From contig JAKPIR010000275.1 of the NCBI GenBank assembly GCA_029549705.1, positions 1 to 17,848 of the forward strand: a stretch of DNA of 17,848 bases. Direction: 5' to 3'. Position numbers and translations under genes: made by a program. The notes beneath the pieces were generated by a model. The model was not told the origin of the DNA, did not search any database, and saw nothing but the letters and a program-made list of their open reading frames with translations. This DNA comes from Pseudomonadota bacterium (GTDB lineage: Bacteria > Pseudomonadota > Gammaproteobacteria > Burkholderiales > Methylophilaceae). Position 1 is the first letter of the stretch; each line of letters begins with the position of its first letter. Of this stretch, positions 7,053-13,184 are shown piece by piece.

Positions 7053-7448
7053 ATGAGTATGAGTGATCCGATTGCCGACATGTTGACGCGTATTCGTAAT
7101 GCGCAAATGGTCAACAAGGCGGTTGTTGCTATGCCTTCATCAAATGTTAAGTCTGCTATCGCTAGCGTTCTTAAAGATGAAGGTTACATTGAAGATTTTG
7201 CTGTGCAAAAAGAAGGAAACAAAGCAACTTTGAATATTAGTCTTAAGTATTATGCTGGTCGTCCAGTAATTGAGCGTATTCAACGTGTAAGTAAGCCTGG
7301 TTTGCGTGTATACAAAGGATCTCAAGAGATTCCTAAAGTAATGAATGGTCTTGGTGTGACAATTATGTCTACATCCAAGGGGGTAATGACAGATCGTAAA
7401 GCTCAAGCTGCCGGTATCGGTGGTGAAGTGCTCTGCGTAGTGGCTTAA
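7053..7448 (+). CDS. rpsH: 30S ribosomal protein S8
   Basis: S8 is a primary binder of the 16S central domain and, in E. coli, the translational repressor of the spc operon. The 131-residue product (E. coli 130) has MSDPIADMLTRIRNAQ, a central GRPVIERIQRVSKPGLRVY segment, and the C-terminal GLGVTIMSTSKGVMTDRKA motif that binds RNA. TAGGAG at 7039-7044, 8 bases upstream, favours the ATG at 7053 over the in-frame ATG at 7059. Confidence 0.97.
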   Translation: MSMSDPIADMLTRIRNAQMVNKAVVAMPSSNVKSAIASVLKDEGYIEDFAVQKEGNKATLNISLKYYAGRPVIERIQRVSKPGLRVYKGSQEIPKVMNGLGVTIMSTSKGVMTDRKAQAAGIGGEVLCVVA

Positions 7449-7458
7449 GGAGAAGCAA

Positions 7459-7992
7459 ATGTCACGTGTTGCTAAAAATCCAGTCGCTATTCCTGCTAAA
7501 GTTGAAGTGGTGTTAAGTGCAAGTTCAATTGATGTAAGCGGCCCATTAGGTAAATTGTCTCATCCGCTAACTGATGCGGTTGTGCTTAAGCGCGAAGGTG
7601 AAACGATCACGTTTCAAGCCGCAAGCGATGCACAACACTCACGTGCAATGTCTGGTACATTGCGCGCATTGGTGGCCAATATGGTTAAAGGTGTGTCAGA
7701 AGGCTTTACACGTAAATTAACACTCGTTGGTGTTGGTTACAAAGCTGCTGCACAAGGTGCGGTATTAAACTTAGAATTAGGTTATTCACATCCAATCAAC
7801 CACAAAATGCCTGCTGGCGTGACTGTGGCAACTGCAACACCAACAGAAATTTTGCTAACTGGTGTTGATAAGCAGGTGATTGGCCAGGTTGCTGCACAGA
7901 TTCGTGCTTACCGCGCTCCAGAGCCTTATAAAGGTAAAGGTGTTCGTTATGCTGATGAAGTTGTAGCAATTAAAGAAACCAAGAAGAAATAA
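7459..7992 (+). CDS. rplF: 50S ribosomal protein L6
   Basis: L6 binds 23S rRNA near the sarcin-ricin loop and the factor-binding site. The 177-residue product equals E. coli in length and shows the duplicated L6 fold: SRVAKNPVAIP start, GTLRALVANMVKGVSEGF in the first half, and GVDKQVIGQVAAQIRAYRAPEPYKGKGVRY near the C-terminus. An AAGGAG site overlapping the rpsH stop precedes the ATG. Confidence 0.98.
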   Translation: MSRVAKNPVAIPAKVEVVLSASSIDVSGPLGKLSHPLTDAVVLKREGETITFQAASDAQHSRAMSGTLRALVANMVKGVSEGFTRKLTLVGVGYKAAAQGAVLNLELGYSHPINHKMPAGVTVATATPTEILLTGVDKQVIGQVAAQIRAYRAPEPYKGKGVRYADEVVAIKETKKK

Positions 7993-8002
7993 GGCTTAAA
8001 AA

Positions 8003-8356
8003 ATGAACAATGTAAATAATCGCTTGCGTCGTGCACGTAAAACCCGTGCCAAAATTGCAGAGCTAAAAGTTACACGACTAAGTGTGCATCGTACAAATAC
8101 ACACATTTACGCGCAAATTATCGCTGAAACTGGTGATAAGGTAATTGTTAGTGCATCTACGGTAGAGGCTGACGTTCGTAAAAAAATCAAAAACGGCGGC
8201 AACGTAGAAGCTGCAGCTGCAATTGGTAAATTGATTGCTGAAAAAGCGAAAAAGGCTGGTGTTACCACCGTGGCTTTCGATCGTTCAGGTTATAAATATC
8301 ATGGTCGTATTAAAGCGTTGGCAGATGCCGCACGTGAAAACGGCTTGTCCTTCTAA
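8003..8356 (+). CDS. rplR: 50S ribosomal protein L18
   Basis: L18 binds 5S rRNA together with L5 and L25. The 117-residue product (E. coli 117) has a very basic N-terminal tail (NNRLRRARKTRAKI), the RLSVHRTNTHIYAQII strand, and the C-terminal VAFDRSGYKYHGRIKALADAARENGLSF that is diagnostic for the family. It is spaced 10 bases from rplF with an AAGG-type site. Confidence 0.97.
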   Translation: MNNVNNRLRRARKTRAKIAELKVTRLSVHRTNTHIYAQIIAETGDKVIVSASTVEADVRKKIKNGGNVEAAAAIGKLIAEKAKKAGVTTVAFDRSGYKYHGRIKALADAARENGLSF

Positions 8357-8383
8357 TTGGTCTGATTGCTTAAGAGGTTAATG

Positions 8384-8896
8384 ATGGCGAGAGAAATGGA
8401 ACAGCAACAGCAGCAGACTGATGGTTTGCGCGAAAAGATGATTGCAGTTAATCGTGTAAGTAAAACGGTTAAGGGTGGTCGTATTATGAGTTTTGCAGCT
8501 CTTACGGTAGTTGGTGATGGCGATGGCGCTGTCGGCATGGGTAAGGGTAAGGCGCGTGAAGTGCCAGTTGCAGTACAAAAGGCAATGGATGAGGCGCGTC
8601 GTGGTATGTTGAAAATCAACTTAACAAACGGTACGTTGCATCACGCTGTTACTGGTGTGCACGGTGCGGCTAAAGTGTTCATTCAACCAGCTTCTGAAGG
8701 TACTGGTATTATCGCTGGTGGTGCGATGCGTGCTATTTTTGAGGTAATGGGTGTGACTAACGTTGTGGCTAAATGTATCGGTTCAACTAACCCTTACAAC
8801 TTGGTTCGTGCAACATTGAACGGTTTAGAGTCAATGAATACCCCGGCTGAGATAGCAGCTAAGCGCGGTAAATCAGTTGAAGAAATTAGAGGCTAA
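8384..8896 (+). CDS. rpsE: 30S ribosomal protein S5
   Basis: S5 lies at the mRNA entry site and affects decoding fidelity. The frame is open from a TTG at 8366, but AAGAGG at 8372-8377 and family N-termini favour the second of the tandem ATGs (8381, 8384), giving 170 residues. After a Gln-rich N-terminus (five Gln in a row) comes the S5 dsRBD-like domain with VNRVSKTVKGGRIMSFAAL and GDGDGAVGMGKGKAREVP, a betaproteobacterial-looking variant, and the C-terminal domain with STNPYNLVRATLNGL. The stop overlaps the next gene (TAATGATG). Confidence 0.97.
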   Translation: MAREMEQQQQQTDGLREKMIAVNRVSKTVKGGRIMSFAALTVVGDGDGAVGMGKGKAREVPVAVQKAMDEARRGMLKINLTNGTLHHAVTGVHGAAKVFIQPASEGTGIIAGGAMRAIFEVMGVTNVVAKCIGSTNPYNLVRATLNGLESMNTPAEIAAKRGKSVEEIRG

Positions 8897-8898
8897 TG

Positions 8899-9435
8899 AT
8901 GGCTAATCAAAAAACAATTGAAGTGACGCTGGTCAAAAGTGTTATAGGACGGATACAAGCGCATCGCGCAACTGTAACTGGCCTAGGTCTTCGCCGTCTA
9001 AATCACACGGTGTTGGTTGAAGATACGCCGGCAATACGCGGCATGATTAATACTGTTTCTTACTTATTGCGAGTTTCTGATGTCGCTCCAGAGGCTGCAA
9101 AGCAATCTGGCAAGGCTGATTCTCTAAAGAAGAATATTCCTGATTCAACTGTGCCAAAAAAATACCTTAACAAAGCTGGGGCAGAGGATCTAACAGTCAT
9201 TGAAGGTGTTGGTCCTAAAATTTCAGAGCTGTTAATTGCTGCAGGTATTGCGACATTTAAACAATTAGCAAGTGCAAAAGTTTCAAAAATTGAAGAAATT
9301 TTAAAGGCAGCCGGCTCTCGTTATGCATTGGCTAACCCAGGAACTTGGCCTGAGCAAGCTGCGTTGCTCGCTGCAGGAAAGTTCGATGACTTTGAGAAGC
9401 TTGCTAAAGAACTTGATGGCGGCGTACGTAAGTAA
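8899..9435 (+). CDS. rpmD: 50S ribosomal protein L30 fused to a C-terminal helix-hairpin-helix domain
   Basis: The gene is in the normal rpmD slot between rpsE and rplO. Residues 1-60 are a complete L30 (IEVTLVKSVIGR, GLGLRRLNHTV, DTPAIRGMINTVSYLLRV), a 50S protein normally ending at about residue 60. Instead of a stop the frame continues through a Lys/Ser/Pro linker (61-95) into an about 80-residue module at 96-175: LTVIEGVGPKISELLIAAGI, with a classic GVGPK hairpin at 103-107, then TFKQLASA, a second helical repeat and PGTWPEQAALLAAGKF. This resembles helix-hairpin-helix modules attached to assorted bacterial proteins. No frameshift or stop separates the parts. Tandem ATGs (8896, 8899) make the first residue uncertain. 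The L30 part uses more rare-looking codons (ATA, CTA, CGG, CGA, GGA) than its neighbours. The function of the extension is unknown. Confidence 0.93.
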   Translation: MANQKTIEVTLVKSVIGRIQAHRATVTGLGLRRLNHTVLVEDTPAIRGMINTVSYLLRVSDVAPEAAKQSGKADSLKKNIPDSTVPKKYLNKAGAEDLTVIEGVGPKISELLIAAGIATFKQLASAKVSKIEEILKAAGSRYALANPGTWPEQAALLAAGKFDDFEKLAKELDGGVRK

Positions 9436-9465
9436 CTAGCTAGATATAAATTGATTGGAAGTAGC

Positions 9466-9906
9466 ATGCAATTAAATACAATTAAGCCTGCTGAAGGCGC
9501 AAAAAAAGAACCCCGTCGTGTTGGTCGCGGTATTGGCTCTGGGCTTGGTAAAACTGCTGGGCGTGGTCATAAAGGGCAAAAGTCACGCACGGGGGGCTTT
9601 CATAAAGTTGGTTTTGAAGGCGGCCAAATGCCTATTCAGCGCCGTCTGCCAAAGCGCGGCTTCAAGTCGATGACTAAGGCTGATACAGCACATGTTCGCA
9701 CAAGTGAACTGGCACTCGTGCCTAACGAAGTGATTGATTTGCTTGCATTAAAAGCAGCAAACATTGTTTCTGGTACAGTAAAAAATGCCAAGTTGTTTTT
9801 ATCAGGTGAAGTGAATGGTAAATATAACATCCAGGGCTTGTTATTGACTAAGGGCGCACGCGCAGCAGTTGAAGCCGCTGGTGGCAAAGTGTTAGAAGCA
9901 GAGTAA
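9466..9906 (+). CDS. rplO: 50S ribosomal protein L15
   Basis: L15 is a late-assembly 50S protein with a long basic N-terminal extension that threads into 23S rRNA. The frame is open from a TTG at 9451, but family N-termini (MxLNTIKPAEG) and TTGGAAG at 9455-9461 select the ATG at 9466, giving 146 residues (E. coli 144). The Gly/Arg/Lys-rich stretch RRVGRGIGSGLGKTAGRGHKGQKSR and the GFEGGQMPIQRRLPKRGF motif are intact. It follows rpmD by 30 bases and precedes secY by 9. Confidence 0.97.
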   Translation: MQLNTIKPAEGAKKEPRRVGRGIGSGLGKTAGRGHKGQKSRTGGFHKVGFEGGQMPIQRRLPKRGFKSMTKADTAHVRTSELALVPNEVIDLLALKAANIVSGTVKNAKLFLSGEVNGKYNIQGLLLTKGARAAVEAAGGKVLEAE

Positions 9907-9915
9907 GAGAACATC

Positions 9916-11238
9916 TTGGCACAAGAAGGATTGTTAAAAACGGCATCAAAAATGGGTGAACTAAAAAGTCGCCTGTTTTTTGTGCTTGGCGCGCTTGTGG
10001 TATACCGCTTAGGCGCGCATATACCAGTACCTGGAATTGATCCTGTTGTTCTGGCTAAATTATTTGAATCTCAAAGTGGTGGGATACTGGGAATGTTTAA
10101 TATGTTCTCAGGCGGAGCGCTATCAAGATTCACCGTATTTGCCTTAGGTATCATGCCATATATATCGGCTTCTATCATTATGCAGCTTATGGCTGCGGTT
10201 TCACCAAAGTTAGAGCAACTCAAAAAAGAAGGTGAAGCTGGTCGTAGAACCATTACGAAATATACCCGTTATGGCACCGTTGTATTAGCTACATTTCAAG
10301 CATTAGGCATTGCCATTATGCTTGAAGGGCAACCTGGTTTGGTGTTAGAGCCTGGCTTGGTTTTTAGATTAACAGCTGTAATTACTCTGGTAAGTGGCAC
10401 AATGTTCTTGATGTGGCTTGGTGAGCAGATTACTGAGCGCGGTATAGGTAATGGGATTTCTATTATTATCTTTGCAGGTATTGTTGCTGGGTTACCTAAG
10501 GCAATTGGTTCTACTGCAGAGATGGTGAATACTGGTGCATTCAGTATTCCATTAGCGTTCTTCTTGTTGGTTGCAACAATTTTGGTGACCGCACTAGTGG
10601 TATTTGTTGAACGTGGTCAGCGTAAAATAACCGTCAATTACGCAAAGCGACAAGTGGGCAATAAGGTTTATGGCGGGCAGACAACCCATTTACCTATGAA
10701 GTTAAATATGGCCGGCGTAATCCCTCCAATATTTGCTTCTAGTATTATCTTGTTTCCTGCTACACTGGCTGGCTGGTTTGGAGGTACTGAGAGTATGTAT
10801 TGGTTAAAAGATATTGCTACAGCTTTATCTCCAGGACAACCTATATATATATTGTTTTTTGCTGCTGCAATTGTTTTCTTTTGTTTCTTTTACACCGCTT
10901 TGCAATTTAATCCAAAGGACACAGCGGATAACCTAAAGAAAAGCGGTGCATTTATTCCCGGAATTCGACCTGGAGACCAGACAGCAAAGTATATTGACAG
11001 GATTATGGGTAGGTTAACTTTAGTAGGCGCTGCATATATAACATTGGTTTGTTTATTGCCTGAGTTCTTAATATTGAAATTTAACACACCGTTCTATTTT
11101 GGCGGCACATCATTACTAATTATAGTGGTGGTAACGATGGATTTTATGACGCAGGTGCAATCACACTTAATGTCTAACCAGTACGAAGGATTGCTAAAAA
11201 AGGCGAATTTTAAGGGTGGTACACAAAGTTCCAGATAG
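9916..11238 (+). CDS. secY: Protein translocase subunit SecY (TTG start)
   Basis: SecY is the channel-forming inner-membrane subunit of the Sec translocon, partner of SecE, SecG and SecA. The 440-residue product (E. coli 443) has about ten hydrophobic segments. Landmarks are VVYRLGAHIPVPGID at the first membrane helix, the ALGIMPYISASIIMQL plug/TM2 region, GIGNGISIIIFAGI in TM4, and the cytoplasmic loops VVFVERGQRKITVNYAKRQ and PKDTADNLKKSGAFIPGIRPG that contact the ribosome and SecA. The start is TTG at 9916 with only a weak AAGAGA upstream. The next in-frame ATG (residue 12) would remove conserved N-terminal sequence, so TTG is preferred. Confidence 0.96.
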   Translation: MAQEGLLKTASKMGELKSRLFFVLGALVVYRLGAHIPVPGIDPVVLAKLFESQSGGILGMFNMFSGGALSRFTVFALGIMPYISASIIMQLMAAVSPKLEQLKKEGEAGRRTITKYTRYGTVVLATFQALGIAIMLEGQPGLVLEPGLVFRLTAVITLVSGTMFLMWLGEQITERGIGNGISIIIFAGIVAGLPKAIGSTAEMVNTGAFSIPLAFFLLVATILVTALVVFVERGQRKITVNYAKRQVGNKVYGGQTTHLPMKLNMAGVIPPIFASSIILFPATLAGWFGGTESMYWLKDIATALSPGQPIYILFFAAAIVFFCFFYTALQFNPKDTADNLKKSGAFIPGIRPGDQTAKYIDRIMGRLTLVGAAYITLVCLLPEFLILKFNTPFYFGGTSLLIIVVVTMDFMTQVQSHLMSNQYEGLLKKANFKGGTQSSR

Positions 11239-11287
11239 CATTTGATGTAAGTTGGTAAATAAAGTTTATATGGTATTGGAGTAGTTA

Positions 11288-11401
11288 ATGAGAGTTCGAG
11301 CATCAGTAAAAGCATTATGTCGTAATTGTAAGGTTGTGCGTCGCCGCGGCGTTGTACGTATTATTTGTACTGACCCACGTCACAAACAACGTCAAGGTTA
11401 A
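11288..11401 (+). CDS. rpmJ: 50S ribosomal protein L36 (zinc-ribbon type)
   Basis: This 37-residue gene starts MRVRASVKALCRNCKVVRRR. Cys11, Cys14, Cys27 and His32 form the CxxC-x12-C-x4-H zinc site of the C-plus L36, the smallest ribosomal protein, which sits near the factor-binding side of 23S rRNA. TTGGAG just upstream supports the ATG. It lies 49 bases after secY. infA, which often lies between these two genes in related bacteria, is absent here. Confidence 0.97.
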   Translation: MRVRASVKALCRNCKVVRRRGVVRIICTDPRHKQRQG

Positions 11402-11420
11402 TAGATAATATTAATTAAAT

Positions 11421-11441
11421 TAGAGTAAGAAATAGACTCTA
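11421..11441 (+). other. Small hairpin in the rpmJ-rpsM spacer
   Basis: TAGAGT (11421-11426) pairs with ACTCTA (11436-11441) around a 9-nt loop. A second weak inverted repeat, TTGCA (11452-11456) with TGCAA (11466-11470), follows. Neither has a T-run, so termination is doubtful. They lie upstream of the proposed rpsM promoter and would be present only in read-through RNA. Confidence 0.35.
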
Positions 11442-11486
11442 GTTGGGATGGTTGCATAATTATTTTGCAATCAGAAGAATAGCTAA

Positions 11487-11515
11487 TTGATAAGATTGGG
11501 ATTTGCTGATAAAAT
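11487..11515 (+). promoter_or_regulatory. Probable sigma70 promoter for the alpha block
   Basis: TTGATA (11487-11492) and TAAAAT (11510-11515) are separated by exactly 17 bases, and a TG at 11507-11508 makes an extended -10. Initiation near 11522 would leave about 50 nt before the rpsM ATG. The sequence after the -10 box, GCTCGGC and then a T-run, matches the pattern seen before rplC and rplN. This is the best promoter in the window by eye. Confidence 0.75.
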
Positions 11516-11542
11516 GCTCGGCTTTTTAAAATGCTGATAATT

Positions 11543-11558
11543 TTTAGGTAAACCTAAA
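11543..11558 (+). promoter_or_regulatory. Hairpin just upstream of the rpsM ribosome-binding site
   Basis: TTTAGG (11543-11548) pairs with CCTAAA (11553-11558) across a TAAA loop, ending 4 bases before the GGAG at 11563-11566 that serves rpsM. In E. coli the S4 protein represses the alpha operon by binding a pseudoknot at the rpsM start; this hairpin is in a comparable place but is short and AT-rich. A regulatory role is only a suggestion. Confidence 0.35.
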
Positions 11559-11572
11559 TATTGGAGTAAAGT

Positions 11573-11935
11573 ATGGCGCGTATTGCTGGGGTAAATATAC
11601 CCAATAACAAACATGCTGAGATTGCGCTAACTGCAATTTACGGTATTGGTAGAAATACTGCACAAAAAATATGTGCGGCTGCTGGCGTATCGCCATCAGC
11701 AAAAATGAAAGACTTAAATGACGCAGATGTTGATAAGCTGCGTGATGAAGTTGCTAAAGAAAAAGTTGAAGGCGACTTGCGCCGTGAAGTTTCAATGAAT
11801 ATCAAGCGTTTAATGGATTTAGGCTGCTATCGCGGTGTGCGTCATCGTCGTGGCTTGCCGGTTCGTGGTCAGCGTACTAAAACAAACGCTCGTACACGTA
11901 AAGGTCCGGTCAAGGCAATTAAGCAATCCAAATAG
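11573..11935 (+). CDS. rpsM: 30S ribosomal protein S13
   Basis: S13 sits at the top of the 30S head, makes bridges to L5 and contacts P-site tRNA. The 120-residue product (E. coli 118) begins ARIAGVNIPNNKHAEIALTAIYGIGR, includes a helix-two-turn-helix region and ends in the basic tail RGLPVRGQRTKTNARTRKGP, as expected. TTGGAG precedes the ATG. It is the first gene of the alpha block. Confidence 0.98.
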   Translation: MARIAGVNIPNNKHAEIALTAIYGIGRNTAQKICAAAGVSPSAKMKDLNDADVDKLRDEVAKEKVEGDLRREVSMNIKRLMDLGCYRGVRHRRGLPVRGQRTKTNARTRKGPVKAIKQSK

Positions 11936-12008
11936 CCTAAAACTCATAACGACAATCTAGTTATAGTTTCAGAATTTTAGTAGGAATTATTGGTAAGGAA
12001 AGTGCAAC

Positions 12009-12398
12009 ATGGCAAAAGCTAATGTACGCGTAAGAAAAAAGGTTAAAAAGAATATTGCTGAGGGTATTGCTCACGTGCATGCTTCTTTTAACAATACCAT
12101 TATCACCATTACTGACCGTCAAGGTAATGCGCTATCTTGGGCAACTTCTGGTGGTCAAGGTTTTAAAGGTTCTCGTAAAAGTACACCCTTTGCTGCACAG
12201 GTTGCAGCTGAAGTGGCGGGTAAATCTGCGCAGGAAAATGGCGTGAAGAATTTAGAAGTGCGCATCAAAGGTCCAGGCCCAGGTCGTGAATCAGCAGTGC
12301 GCGCACTTAATGCGGCTGGCTTTAAGATTACTAGCATTACGGATGTGACGCCAGTGCCACATAACGGTTGCCGTCCACCCAAAAAACGCAGAATTTAG
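12009..12398 (+). CDS. rpsK: 30S ribosomal protein S11
   Basis: S11 is a platform protein near the E-site and the mRNA exit. The 129-residue length equals E. coli. Motifs include GIAHVHASFNNTIITITDRQGN, the SGGQGFKGSRKSTPFAAQ core and GPGPGRESAVRALNAAGF, with the C-terminal DVTPVPHNGCRPPKKRR diagnostic for the family. It follows rpsM by 73 bases, a spacer with no clear signals beyond the AAGGA ribosome-binding site. Confidence 0.98.
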   Translation: MAKANVRVRKKVKKNIAEGIAHVHASFNNTIITITDRQGNALSWATSGGQGFKGSRKSTPFAAQVAAEVAGKSAQENGVKNLEVRIKGPGPGRESAVRALNAAGFKITSITDVTPVPHNGCRPPKKRRI

Positions 12399-12441
12399 CT
12401 TTTAACGCGTTTAAGTATATAAAGATTACTGGAGAACTATC

Positions 12442-13071
12442 TTGGCTAGAAATTTAGACCCTAAATGCCGTCAATGTCGTCGAGAAGGCGAAAAGTTATT
12501 TCTGAAAGCAGAAAAATGCTTTACTGACAAATGCGCAATTGAAAAGCGTAACTTTCCACCTGGTCAACACGGTCAACGTCGTAACCAACGCCTGTCTGAT
12601 TATGGTGTTCAGTTGCGTGAAAAACAAAAAGTACGTCGTATTTACGGTGTATTAGAGGCGCAATTCCGCAGTTACTATGCTGAAGCAGATCGCAAAAAAG
12701 GCATTACTGGTGAGAATCTACTGCAACTTTTAGAGTGCCGTTTAGATAATGTCACGTATAGAATGGGTTTGGGCGGCTCGCGTACAGAAGCGAGGCAAAT
12801 TGTTCGACACAACAGCATTTTAGTCAATGGCAAACGCGTCAATATTCCTTCATATCAAGTAAAAGCTGGTGACGTAATCAGCGTGGCCGAGTCATCTAAA
12901 TCACAATTGCGTATTAAAGGTGCGCTAGAAGCAGCTGAGCAACGTGGTTTCCCGGCATGGATTGAAGTTGATGTTAAAGCGTTAAAAGGTACTTTTAAAG
13001 CGAAGCCTCAACGCGATGAGTTGCCACCGACAATCAATGAATCATTGGTTGTTGAGCTTTACTCAAAATAA
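12442..13071 (+). CDS. rpsD: 30S ribosomal protein S4, four-cysteine (zinc) type, TTG start
   Basis: S4 is a primary 16S assembly protein and, in E. coli, the repressor of the alpha operon. The product is 209 residues. Its N-terminal domain has Cys9, Cys12, Cys26 and Cys31 (KCRQCRREGEKL, KCFTDKCAIE), the spacing of zinc-binding S4 proteins; E. coli S4 lacks these cysteines. The central region RLSDYGVQLREKQKVRRIYG and the S4 RNA-binding domain (LLECRLDNVTYRMG) are intact, ending VELYSK. The start is TTG at 12442 with GGAG 7 bases upstream, and no nearby ATG restores the conserved N-terminus. Confidence 0.97.
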   Translation: MARNLDPKCRQCRREGEKLFLKAEKCFTDKCAIEKRNFPPGQHGQRRNQRLSDYGVQLREKQKVRRIYGVLEAQFRSYYAEADRKKGITGENLLQLLECRLDNVTYRMGLGGSRTEARQIVRHNSILVNGKRVNIPSYQVKAGDVISVAESSKSQLRIKGALEAAEQRGFPAWIEVDVKALKGTFKAKPQRDELPPTINESLVVELYSK

Positions 13072-13098
13072 TTAAGATAAATAATAAACATATAAAAC

Positions 13099-13118
13099 GT
13101 GAGCGTATGTATGCTCAC
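13099..13118 (+). other. Hairpin 1 in the rpsD-rpoA spacer
   Basis: GTGAGC (13099-13104) pairs with GCTCAC (13113-13118) across the 8-nt loop GTATGTAT. It lies 27 bases after the rpsD stop. It has no T-run, so termination is unlikely. It is followed closely by a second hairpin, so the whole 113-base spacer may be a structured inter-cistronic element. Confidence 0.5.
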
Positions 13119-13128
13119 AAGAATCAAT

Positions 13129-13157
13129 ACTCTACTAGCTAAAATTGCTGGTAGAGT
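13129..13157 (+). other. Hairpin 2 in the rpsD-rpoA spacer
   Basis: ACTCTACTAGC (13129-13139) pairs with GCTGGTAGAGT (13147-13157) over 11 positions with one wobble pair and a 7-nt loop. The following bases are TTAATTCTTAAATTT, only weakly T-rich, so it could be at most a leaky attenuator. It ends 27 bases before the rpoA ATG and may tune RNA polymerase alpha output relative to the ribosomal genes. Confidence 0.5.
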
Positions 13158-13184
13158 TTAATTCTTAAATTTAAAGGTATAACT

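Noticed and set aside
8366..8383. Longer S5 start at TTG 8366
   Set aside because: The AAGAGG ribosome-binding site lies inside this extension and family N-termini begin at the later ATG, so the upstream TTG is unlikely to be used.
13052..13096. Possible promoter for rpoA (TATAAA at 13091-13096)
   Set aside because: No acceptable -35 box lies at 16-18 bases; the only TTGAGC is much too far upstream.
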